From DASUBN01 sp035465695 (lineage in GTDB: Bacteria; Pseudomonadota; Gammaproteobacteria; Natronospirales; REEB76), in assembly GCA_035465695.1 (NCBI GenBank), contig DATIVR010000057.1, forward strand, positions 13,358 through 77,357: a stretch of DNA of 64,000 nt. Direction: 5' to 3'. The notes under the pieces were generated by a model, which made no database searches, had not been told where the DNA came from, and was given only the letters and a program-made list of their open reading frames with translations. Positions 56,133 through 62,468 of the stretch are shown here, piece after piece. The position numbers and the translations under genes were made by a program. The first letter of the stretch is position 1; the number at the start of each line of letters is the position of its first letter.

Positions 56133-56753
56133 ATGAAGAGCAGAGTCTTTTTCCTGTCCGCCCTGGCGGCCATGTGTCTGCCCTTGGCGGCACACGCTGA
56201 CGACATGGCCTGGTACGGTGCCTTTGACCTCGGCCAAGCGCATTATTCAGGGGCAACCGGTTCGGTGTCCGCGCTCGGCGGGACCAGCCACGTGAGCGAC
56301 AACGACACCGCCTATCGTTTCACCGGTGGATTCCAGTTCAACCAGTGGTTCGGCGCGGAGGCCAGCTACGTGGATTTCGGGCAGGCTGAAGTGGATGTGA
56401 CGACCACCGCCCCTGCCGGCACCTACGCCGCCAAGCGCCAGGTCCACGGTTTCGTCCTTGACGGCACCGGTACCTTCCCGTTCAACGATTCATGGTCGGT
56501 ATTCGCGCGCTTGGGTGGCATCATGGGCCACGTCAAGGTGGACGCCACCGGCACCGGGGCCTTCGGCGCCTCGGGTGGCAGTGAGACCAGCACGGACTGG
56601 AAGGTGACTTACGGCGTGGGGGTGAACTGGAAGCTGACGCCGAATTGGATCGTGCGTGCGGGCTGGGACCAGTACAGCAGCCTCGGCAACCAGAACAAGA
56701 CCGGCGAGAACGACGTGAACCTCGCCAGCATCGGAGTGGTATACCGCTTCTGA
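56133..56753 (+). CDS. Outer-membrane beta-barrel protein, copy 2
   Basis: A 206-residue paralogue of the gene at 55217. A signal peptide (VFFLSALAAMCLPLAAHA) precedes WYGAFDLGQAHYSG, DTAYRFTGGFQFNQWFGAEASYVDFG and VTYGVGVNWKLTPNWIVRAGWDQY; it ends in phenylalanine (VVYRF). ATG 56133 has AGAGGAG eight bases upstream; the frame's GTG three codons before overlaps that site. A candidate FNR-like operator is upstream and a strong terminator downstream, so it is monocistronic. Confidence 0.82.
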   Translation: MKSRVFFLSALAAMCLPLAAHADDMAWYGAFDLGQAHYSGATGSVSALGGTSHVSDNDTAYRFTGGFQFNQWFGAEASYVDFGQAEVDVTTTAPAGTYAAKRQVHGFVLDGTGTFPFNDSWSVFARLGGIMGHVKVDATGTGAFGASGGSETSTDWKVTYGVGVNWKLTPNWIVRAGWDQYSSLGNQNKTGENDVNLASIGVVYRF

Positions 56754-56772
56754 TTCATCGCGCTCGGCGAAT

Positions 56773-56804
56773 GAAGGGCCCTGTAACAGGGCCCTTCTTT
56801 TTTT
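56773..56804 (+). terminator. Strong intrinsic terminator after barrel copy 2
   Basis: GAAGGGCCCTG, loop TAA and the exact complement CAGGGCCCTTC, then a run of seven T residues. Confidence 0.95.
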
Positions 56805-56872
56805 GGACGATGCAACGCCGAATCAGCCGGGCTAGACTGCCCACCGGTGTTTCCGCGGGTAAGGGGGGCGTC

Positions 56873-57292
56873 ATGCGGCCGGAATCCATCTTCGAGCCCA
56901 TGGTGGCGCTGGTGCTGCTGACCTTCGCGGTCATGGCGTTCATGGGCTACAAGCGGTTCAGCGCGGGATTTGCCGGAAGAGTGAAGGCGGGCGACTTCCG
57001 TTACGGCGAGACGGCGAACGTACCGCCGGACGTGGCTGTGGTGAACCGCAACTTCATGAACCTGCTCGAAGCACCGGTACTCTTCTATGCACTATGCGTC
57101 TCCCTGTATGTGACTCGGCATGTGACGGGTTTCACACTGGGCATGGCCTGGGCCTATGTGGCGTTGCGTTTCGCGCACACGGGCTTCCACCTGTTCTATA
57201 ACCGAATTTTGTACAGGTTTGCCCCCTTCGCTCTGAGCAACGTGGTGTTGGCGATCCTGTGGCTGTGGTTCGCGGCCGTCCTGTTCGGCTAG
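56873..57292 (+). CDS. MAPEG-family membrane protein
   Basis: A 139-residue membrane protein of the MAPEG family (glutathione-dependent or related microsomal-type enzymes; bacterial members are mostly uncharacterised). Four helices are visible: MVALVLLTFAVMAFMGY, PVLFYALCVSLYV, LGMAWAYVALRFAHTGFHL and LSNVVLAILWLWFAAVLFG. The family residues NFMNLLEAPVLFY and RFAHTGFHLFYNR are kept. ATG 56873 has AAGGGGGG five bases upstream; the open frame further upstream is not coding. A TAGACT lies 34 bases before the start. Confidence 0.85.
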   Translation: MRPESIFEPMVALVLLTFAVMAFMGYKRFSAGFAGRVKAGDFRYGETANVPPDVAVVNRNFMNLLEAPVLFYALCVSLYVTRHVTGFTLGMAWAYVALRFAHTGFHLFYNRILYRFAPFALSNVVLAILWLWFAAVLFG

Positions 57293-57324
57293 ACTGTAGC
57301 GGTGTCGTAGGGGTGGATGGATCC

Positions 57325-57720
57325 ATGAGTTCCGAGAAGCGGCCCATCGTCGTAGCCGGTAAGCGTTACAACAGCGTCGAAGAGATGCCGGCCGAGGTGC
57401 GCCGCGTCTATGACCTGGCGCGCGCTGCCCAGACCGAGGCGGAATCCGCCGCGCCCGTGAAGCTGATATTCAACGGCAAGGAGTACGAGGGTCTGGACAG
57501 CATGCCGCCGGACGTTCGCAAGCTCTACCAGACCCAGCAGGTGGCCATGGAGACCTACCAGGACTTCAGCGTGGATGCCACCACGCCGCGTGCCGCCAAG
57601 GTGGATGCTCCCCCGCAACAGCGCATGCAGGCAGCGCAGCCGCCGTTCGTCAAGCGCTACATGTGGCCGCTGATCATCGTCGGTCTGATCGTACTGGCGA
57701 TCTTGTTGATCTTCATCTAA
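57325..57720 (+). CDS. Small tail-anchored protein with internal repeat
   Basis: A 131-residue protein I do not recognise by function. Two similar units are visible, VAGKRYNSVEEMPAEVRRVYD and FNGKEYEGLDSMPPDVRKLYQ (about residues 10-31 and 48-69): each has a strand-like xGKxY and a MPxxVRxxY helix. A single membrane helix closes the chain (YMWPLIIVGLIVLAILLIFI), so it is probably a C-terminal tail anchor with the repeats in the cytoplasm. ATG 57325 is chosen. The stop overlaps the convergent transporter stop by four bases. Confidence 0.7.
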   Translation: MSSEKRPIVVAGKRYNSVEEMPAEVRRVYDLARAAQTEAESAAPVKLIFNGKEYEGLDSMPPDVRKLYQTQQVAMETYQDFSVDATTPRAAKVDAPPQQRMQAAQPPFVKRYMWPLIIVGLIVLAILLIFI

Positions 57721-58622
57721 CGGCGCCGGATAGACCCCACCGATATGCGCGCCTTCACCCGCGGCTCTGGCTGCAGGGTGATGTGGTCGATGCCATAGGC
57801 ATCATGCAGGTGCGAGCGCAGTCCGCTGTACACGGCCTCCCAGAGTCCCATCTCCTCGATCACCACATGCGCGGAGAGCGATACCTCACCGGAGGATACG
57901 CTCCATACATGCAGGTCGTGCACCGAACCCACGCCTTGCACCGCCGCCATGCTGCGGCCGATGCCCGGCAGGTCCATGTCGCGCGGCACTCCTTCCAGCA
58001 ATACGTGCGTCGCATCGCTGAGGAGCTTGAGGCTCGACAGCAGGATAAGCAGGCCGATGAACAGGGACAGCAAGGGGTCGGCCGGAAGCCAGCCGGTCAG
58101 ATAGATGATGGCGCCCGCCGCCAGCGCCGCCACGGAACCCAGCACGTCACCGAGCACGTGCAGCAGCGAGGCCCGCAGGTTGAGGTTGCGTTCGCCGCCT
58201 TCCAGGATCTTATAGATGAGGAAGTTTGCGGCCAGGCCGAGGGCACCTATCAGCATCACCAGTTGTGCATGCACCTCGGTGCGATGCCGCAACCTCGCCA
58301 AGGCTTCGATGAAGATGAGGGCCACGATGAGCAACATGAACAGGGTGTTGAAGGTGGCGGCGATCACCTCCACCCGGCCCAGGCCGTAAGAATGCCGTTC
58401 TGACGCCGGTTTCCGTGCCACCAGGGCCGCGACCCCGGCGATTCCCAGGGCGATGCCGTCGGTGGCCATGTGACCTGCGTCACCCAGCAGCGCCAGGGAG
58501 TGGGCGCGCCAGCCACTGAAGGCTTCCACCGCCGCGAACCCCAAGGTCACCGCCAGCGCCAGCCAGTAGTGACGCTGGTTGCCGCGATGCGGGTGGCTGT
58601 GGCTCGTGGCGTGATCGTGCAT
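57717..58622 (-). CDS. Cation diffusion facilitator (CzcD/ZitB-like)
   Basis: Proton-coupled Zn/Co/Cd-type efflux carrier of 301 residues. A His-rich N-terminus (MHDHATSHSHPHRGN) precedes six membrane helices. The metal site includes LLGDAGHMATDG in helix 2 and ASLLHVLGDVLGSVAAL in helix 5, the HxxxD pattern of zinc transporters. The cytoplasmic C-terminal domain has VHDLHVWSVSSGEVSLSAHVV. The start at 58622 overlaps the rhodanese stop as TGATG; the longer open frame is inside that gene. Confidence 0.92.
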   Translation of the reverse strand: MHDHATSHSHPHRGNQRHYWLALAVTLGFAAVEAFSGWRAHSLALLGDAGHMATDGIALGIAGVAALVARKPASERHSYGLGRVEVIAATFNTLFMLLIVALIFIEALARLRHRTEVHAQLVMLIGALGLAANFLIYKILEGGERNLNLRASLLHVLGDVLGSVAALAAGAIIYLTGWLPADPLLSLFIGLLILLSSLKLLSDATHVLLEGVPRDMDLPGIGRSMAAVQGVGSVHDLHVWSVSSGEVSLSAHVVIEEMGLWEAVYSGLRSHLHDAYGIDHITLQPEPRVKARISVGSIRRR

Positions 58623-58978
58623 CAGTTCTCGACCGGCAAGCCCGCGGCTTTCCATGCCGCGAATCCGCCGGCCAGGTTCACCACATCCTTGTAGCCGAGT
58701 TCCTGCATGGCCACGGTGGCCAGGGCCGAACGGCCTCCGCTCTGGCACTGCAGGACGATGGCGGCACTGCGGTCCGCAAGGCCGGGTTGACCCTCGACCT
58801 GGAACTCCAGCACTCCACGCGGGATGTTGATCGCGCCGGGCAGATGGCCGGCGGCAAACTCTGCGGGCTCGCGCACGTCGATGATCCGGACCGCGCCGAG
58901 GCGTGCCTGCAGTTCCTCCGATGTGATCTCCTTGATGCGGCGTTTCGCGCCGGTGACGAGGTCTGCGGCTGTGGCCAA
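58622..58978 (-). CDS. Rhodanese of the sulfur cluster
   Basis: A 118-residue single-domain rhodanese. It reads ITSEELQARLGAVRIIDVREPAEF, GHLPGAINIPRG and the active loop CQSGGRS, with the persulfide cysteine present. The start is TTG 58978, decided by GAGGAG eight bases upstream (complement of 58987-58992); the frame runs 19 codons further but that region overlaps the leader of the divergent gene at 59050. Divergent from the MBL enzyme, a pairing known from sulfide and persulfide oxidation. Confidence 0.85.
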   Translation of the reverse strand: MATAADLVTGAKRRIKEITSEELQARLGAVRIIDVREPAEFAAGHLPGAINIPRGVLEFQVEGQPGLADRSAAIVLQCQSGGRSALATVAMQELGYKDVVNLAGGFAAWKAAGLPVEN

Positions 58979-59049
58979 AGGGGATGCTCCTCGAAGTGCG
59001 GGGGTTATCCCGGATAGACTATGCCCATCCGTCATCGCGGGGAAGACTC

Positions 59050-59904
59050 GTGGAAGTCATCGCTTTCTTCCATAAGGGGTCATCGACCTACAGCTATCTG
59101 GTGGTGGATCCGTCCACGCTGCGCGCGGCGGTGGTGGATCCGGTGCTCGACTACGACGCGGCAGCGGCGCGTAGCGGCACCACGTCCGCGCAGGCGATCG
59201 TGGACGCCGTGCGTGCACGAGGCTACGGGCTCGACTGGATCCTCGAGACTCATGCCCACGCGGACCACCTCTCCGCTGCGCAGTTCGTGAAGCGCGAGCT
59301 GGGCGGCAAGGTGGCCATCGGCTCAGGCATCAAGGCGGTGCAGGCGGCTTTCAAGAAGCTCTACAACCTCGATGAGCGTTTTCCCACCGACGGCAGCCAA
59401 TTCGACAAGTTGTGGGAGGATGGCGAGACGTTCAGCATCGGCAGCCTCAAGATGCGGGTGCTGGCCATGCCCGGCCACACCAGCGACAGCGTGGCCTATC
59501 TGGTAGAAGACGCCGCCTTCGTGGGCGATACCCTTTTCATGCCGGACTCAGGCAGCGCCCGTTGCGACTTCCCTGGGGGCGATGCCGGCGCCCTCTACGA
59601 TTCCGTGCGCCGCCTGCTGGACTTGCCGGAAGAGACCCGGCTGTTCATGTGCCACGACTATGCGCCCGGCGGCCGCGAGCATCGCAACCAGACCACGGTA
59701 GGGGAGGAGCGGCAGGCCAACATCCACGTGAAGGAGGGCATATCCCGCGAGGACTTCGTGAAGCTGCGCCAGGGCCGCGACGCCACGTTGCCGGTACCGG
59801 CGCTGCTCTTGCCTGCCATCCAGGTGAACATCCGCGCAGGACGATTTCCGGAACCGGAAGCCGATGGCGCGGTCTATCTGAAGATTCCGGTGGATCGCTT
59901 CTGA
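59050..59904 (+). CDS. MBL-fold persulfide dioxygenase-like (ETHE1/Blh type)
   Basis: Metallo-beta-lactamase-fold enzyme of 284 residues, most like the bacterial Blh/ETHE1 persulfide dioxygenases, which oxidise glutathione persulfide to sulfite. The metal motif is ETHAHADH (His68, His70, Asp72, His73), with GHTSDSVAYLVED, FVGDTLFMPDSGSARCDF and CHDYAPGG as the other ligand-bearing blocks. The start is GTG 59050 with GGGGAAG seven bases upstream; the open frame begins earlier but without support. A TAGACT lies at 59015-59020. Confidence 0.85.
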   Translation: MEVIAFFHKGSSTYSYLVVDPSTLRAAVVDPVLDYDAAAARSGTTSAQAIVDAVRARGYGLDWILETHAHADHLSAAQFVKRELGGKVAIGSGIKAVQAAFKKLYNLDERFPTDGSQFDKLWEDGETFSIGSLKMRVLAMPGHTSDSVAYLVEDAAFVGDTLFMPDSGSARCDFPGGDAGALYDSVRRLLDLPEETRLFMCHDYAPGGREHRNQTTVGEERQANIHVKEGISREDFVKLRQGRDATLPVPALLLPAIQVNIRAGRFPEPEADGAVYLKIPVDRF

Positions 59905-59922
59905 TCTGCCGCGGGAGGCGGG

Positions 59923-60684
59923 ATGTATAGCTATATCGAACAGGTGGGATTGGGCGCAGCGCTCAACCTTGGGTTGTTGCTGCCACTGTTCCTGGTGGCC
60001 TTCGGCACCAGCCGCCACCGCAAGGCGGCCGCCATGCCGGTGTTGCTGTTCGTGGTGCTGTTCACCTTGGACATGGCGCTGGTCTTTTCCTTCAAGCTGT
60101 ACGAGTTCATCCCCGCCTGGGGTCATTGGAACTGGCAGGGCAAGCTCCTGGAAGCCGCGTGGCCCGTGGCCCTGGCATTGCTGGTGCCTGTGGCGTTCCC
60201 GCCGAAGGAGATGGGACTCGTCCTGCCCGCCGAGCCGAAACGCAGCGGGCGCGTCCTGCTCATTTGCTGCGTGCTCTACGCGCTGATCGGCATCCCGCTG
60301 ATGCTCCTCATGGGCGCACACTTCGGGATCTCCGGCGATCTCCCGACCTTCGCCTATGAAGCCACCATGCCGGGGCTGGGTGAGGAGCTCGTCTATCGTG
60401 GCGCGTTGCTCATGCTGCTGAACCAGGCTTTCGGCAGGCCCTGGAAGCTCGCCGGCATCCAGTTCGGTTGGGGCTTCATCATCGTCACCTTCATGTTCGG
60501 TTTCCTGCACGGCGTGGGCATACAGCCCGGGCATTCGCCGCTCATCGTGGTGTCCTGGGTCGGCATGCTGTTCCCGCTCATCACCGGCGCGGTGCTCGCC
60601 TGGATCCGCGAGCGTACCGGCAGCGTCTGGCCCGGGGTCCTGTTCCACAACTTCGTGAACGTACTGAACCATTTCCTCGTCTGA
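59923..60684 (+). CDS. CPBP-family intramembrane metalloprotease
   Basis: A 253-residue polytopic membrane protein of the CPBP (Abi/Rce1-like) family. The motifs are complete: GEELVYRG (Glu154, Glu155, Arg159), FGFLHGV and HNFVNVLNH. The first half has four hydrophobic helices. Function in bacteria ranges from prenyl-protein-like cleavage to bacteriocin immunity; here the neighbours suggest no clear role. It follows the MBL gene by 18 bases and is probably cotranscribed. Confidence 0.85.
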   Translation: MYSYIEQVGLGAALNLGLLLPLFLVAFGTSRHRKAAAMPVLLFVVLFTLDMALVFSFKLYEFIPAWGHWNWQGKLLEAAWPVALALLVPVAFPPKEMGLVLPAEPKRSGRVLLICCVLYALIGIPLMLLMGAHFGISGDLPTFAYEATMPGLGEELVYRGALLMLLNQAFGRPWKLAGIQFGWGFIIVTFMFGFLHGVGIQPGHSPLIVVSWVGMLFPLITGAVLAWIRERTGSVWPGVLFHNFVNVLNHFLV

Positions 60685-60705
60685 CGGCGGCCGGCGCTCA
60701 TCCGA

Positions 60706-60719
60706 CTGACCTAGGTCAG
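60706..60719. promoter_or_regulatory. Perfect 14-bp palindrome CTGACCTAGGTCAG
   Basis: A perfect palindrome with the shape of an FNR/CRP-superfamily box (TGAC-N4-GTCA). It lies in the 163-base gap between the CPBP gene and the DUF2892 operon, about 100 bases upstream of the start of transcription predicted for that operon. Confidence 0.5.
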
Positions 60720-60778
60720 GGCGCCTTCCTGCTCCCGCTGCAATCCTGAAGCCCTGGTACCCCGATACTGACGGGGAC

Positions 60779-60810
60779 TTGAAATATTAGAATATGCTAA
60801 TATTCTAATA
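60779..60810 (+). promoter_or_regulatory. Promoter with ArsR/BigR-type operator
   Basis: TTGAAA (60779-60784), a 16-base spacer and TATTCT (60801-60806). A perfect 11-bp inverted repeat, TATTAGAATAT-GCTA-ATATTCTAATA (60785-60810), fills the spacer and covers the -10. It is a sharp AT island in GC-rich DNA. A repressor bound there would block RNA polymerase; the ArsR protein encoded next to it is the obvious candidate. Confidence 0.8.
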
Positions 60811-60847
60811 ACTAGCGGCGGGACTGTCTCCCGCCTGGGAGGTTGCC

Positions 60848-61072
60848 ATGAACATCGACAGATGGGTGATGCGTTTCGCCGGCACCATGGTGCTGGCAAG
60901 CCTGGCTTTGGGCTGGTGGCTCAGTCCTTGGTGGTTCCTGCTCACGGCGTTCGTGGGCGCGAACCTGCTGCAGTCGTCCTTCACGGGCTTCTGCCCTCTG
61001 GCCAGGATCCTGGCACGGCTCGGGGTGCAGGCTGGCACCGCGTTCCCGGGCACGGCCGGGTCCGCTAAGTGA
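60848..61072 (+). CDS. DUF2892 (YgaP membrane-domain-like) protein
   Basis: A 74-residue membrane protein with two helices (FAGTMVLASLALGWWLS and WWFLLTAFVGANLLQSSFTG) and the DUF2892 signature SSFTGFCPLARILARLG. The same domain forms the membrane part of the rhodanese YgaP, and the cysteine in TGFCPL is conserved there. ATG 60848 has GGGAGG nearby. First gene of the operon with the ArsR regulator. Confidence 0.88.
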   Translation: MNIDRWVMRFAGTMVLASLALGWWLSPWWFLLTAFVGANLLQSSFTGFCPLARILARLGVQAGTAFPGTAGSAK

Positions 61073-61425
61073 GCCGGCGCGCCGCCGCCGGCGTGCTGAT
61101 GCCTGCCAAATTCAGCCCGCAGGAGATGGGCCGGCACGCGCAAGAGGCGACCGCACTGCTGCACGCCATGGCGAGCGAGCATCGTCTGATGGTGTTGTGC
61201 AGCCTGGTGCCGGGCGAGCGGACCGTGAGCCAGCTCCTGGAGAAGGTGCCCCTCACGCAATCGGCCCTGTCCCAGCACCTGGCGGTGCTGCGCCATGAAG
61301 GCCTGGTGAGCACGCGCCGCGAGGGCCAGGCAGTGCATTACGCGCTGGAGCCCGGCCCGGCACTGGAGATCATCCGAGTGTTGTACGAGAACTTCTGCTG
61401 CGAGCCGCGCAGCCGGGGAGGATGA
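61069..61425 (+). CDS. ArsR-family regulator, BigR/SqrR-like persulfide sensor
   Basis: Winged-helix repressor of 118 residues (from GTG 61069; ATG 61099 gives 108). The recognition helix is TQSALSQHLAVLRHEGLV, followed by the wing STRREGQAVHYAL. Cys44 (MVLCSLVPGE) and Cys110 (YENFCCEP) are 66 residues apart, the same separation as the Cys pair that forms a polysulfide bridge in BigR and SqrR; Cys111 is extra. The CxC metal site of ArsR/SmtB proteins is absent. It probably represses the promoter at 60779 until reactive sulfur accumulates. Confidence 0.85.
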   Translation: MSRRAAAGVLMPAKFSPQEMGRHAQEATALLHAMASEHRLMVLCSLVPGERTVSQLLEKVPLTQSALSQHLAVLRHEGLVSTRREGQAVHYALEPGPALEIIRVLYENFCCEPRSRGG

Positions 61426-61428
61426 GTC

Positions 61429-62466
61429 ATGCACGCCAATCCTTATCGACATCGCTGGCTGCTTCTGGCAGGCCTGTCGCTCGTGGCCGGTTGCCACGGC
61501 GGCGGCGTGGCGCAGCAGGACTTGGATACGCCGCGCGTGTCGGCGCAGGTCCTCACGGTGCAGCAACAGCAGGCCACGGTCTATGCGATGGTGCCGGGCA
61601 CCGTGGTGTCTCGGCATCGCGCCGAGATCGCCTCGCGGCTCACCGGCTACGTGCGTAGCGTGGCGGTGCAGGCCGGCGACCGCGTGGTTGCGGACCAGGC
61701 GCTGCTTGCGATCGATTCCAGCGACGTCGGCGGTCAATTGCAACAGGCGCAAGCCGTCTTCGATGAAGCCCAGCTGAACTACCAGCGCGCGACCAACCTC
61801 TATGAGAAGGGTGTCGCCACCAAGATGCAGCTCGATTCCGCGACCCGCCAATACAGCACCGCCAAGGCGGCGCTGCAGATGGCCCAGGCGGCGGTCGGTT
61901 ATGCGGACATCCGCGCACCGTTCGCCGGCGTGGTGGTGGACAAGCTCGTGGATCCGGGCGACCTCGCGACACCCGGCCGGCCGCTGCTGGTGCTGGAGGA
62001 CGAGACCACGCTGGAAGTGCAGAGCTACGTGCCCGACGAACTCTATGCGGCCTTGCACGTAGGTGAAGCCATCCCCTTCGCGACCGAAGAAGCGGGCTTC
62101 ACCGGCAAGCTGATCTCCAAGGTGGCCGCCGCCGACGCCCAGACCCATACCCATCTCGTCCGCATCGCCATCCCAGCAGGCAGCGGCCTCATGAGCGGCC
62201 GTTACGTGAAGGTGAACATCCCCGCCGGAGAAGCGCCGCGCGTGCGGATCCCGGCGACTGCGCTGGCCGAGCGCGCGGGCATCACCGGCGTGTTCGTGGT
62301 GGATGCCACGGGCCGGGCACACTTCCGGCTGGTGCACACGGGTTCGGTCAATGCCGGGACCGCCGAGATCCAATCAGGCCTCTCCCCGGGTGAGCGGATC
62401 GTGGCGTCGCCGGGAGCCTCCGTGGAGAACGGCACTCCCATCGTCGCCACCGGCGGAGCGGTGTGA
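61429..62466 (+). CDS. Lipoprotein adaptor of RND efflux system
   Basis: Membrane-fusion protein of 345 residues. The signal peptide ends in a lipobox SLVAGC (Cys22). The lipoyl halves RAEIASRLTGYVRSVAVQAGD and ADIRAPFAGVVVDKLVDPGD flank a short helical hairpin. ATG 61429 has GGGGAGGATG upstream, three bases after the regulator. It is the adaptor for the RND permease that follows and belongs to the DUF2892-ArsR operon. Confidence 0.9.
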   Translation: MHANPYRHRWLLLAGLSLVAGCHGGGVAQQDLDTPRVSAQVLTVQQQQATVYAMVPGTVVSRHRAEIASRLTGYVRSVAVQAGDRVVADQALLAIDSSDVGGQLQQAQAVFDEAQLNYQRATNLYEKGVATKMQLDSATRQYSTAKAALQMAQAAVGYADIRAPFAGVVVDKLVDPGDLATPGRPLLVLEDETTLEVQSYVPDELYAALHVGEAIPFATEEAGFTGKLISKVAAADAQTHTHLVRIAIPAGSGLMSGRYVKVNIPAGEAPRVRIPATALAERAGITGVFVVDATGRAHFRLVHTGSVNAGTAEIQSGLSPGERIVASPGASVENGTPIVATGGAV

Positions 62467-62468
62467 CC

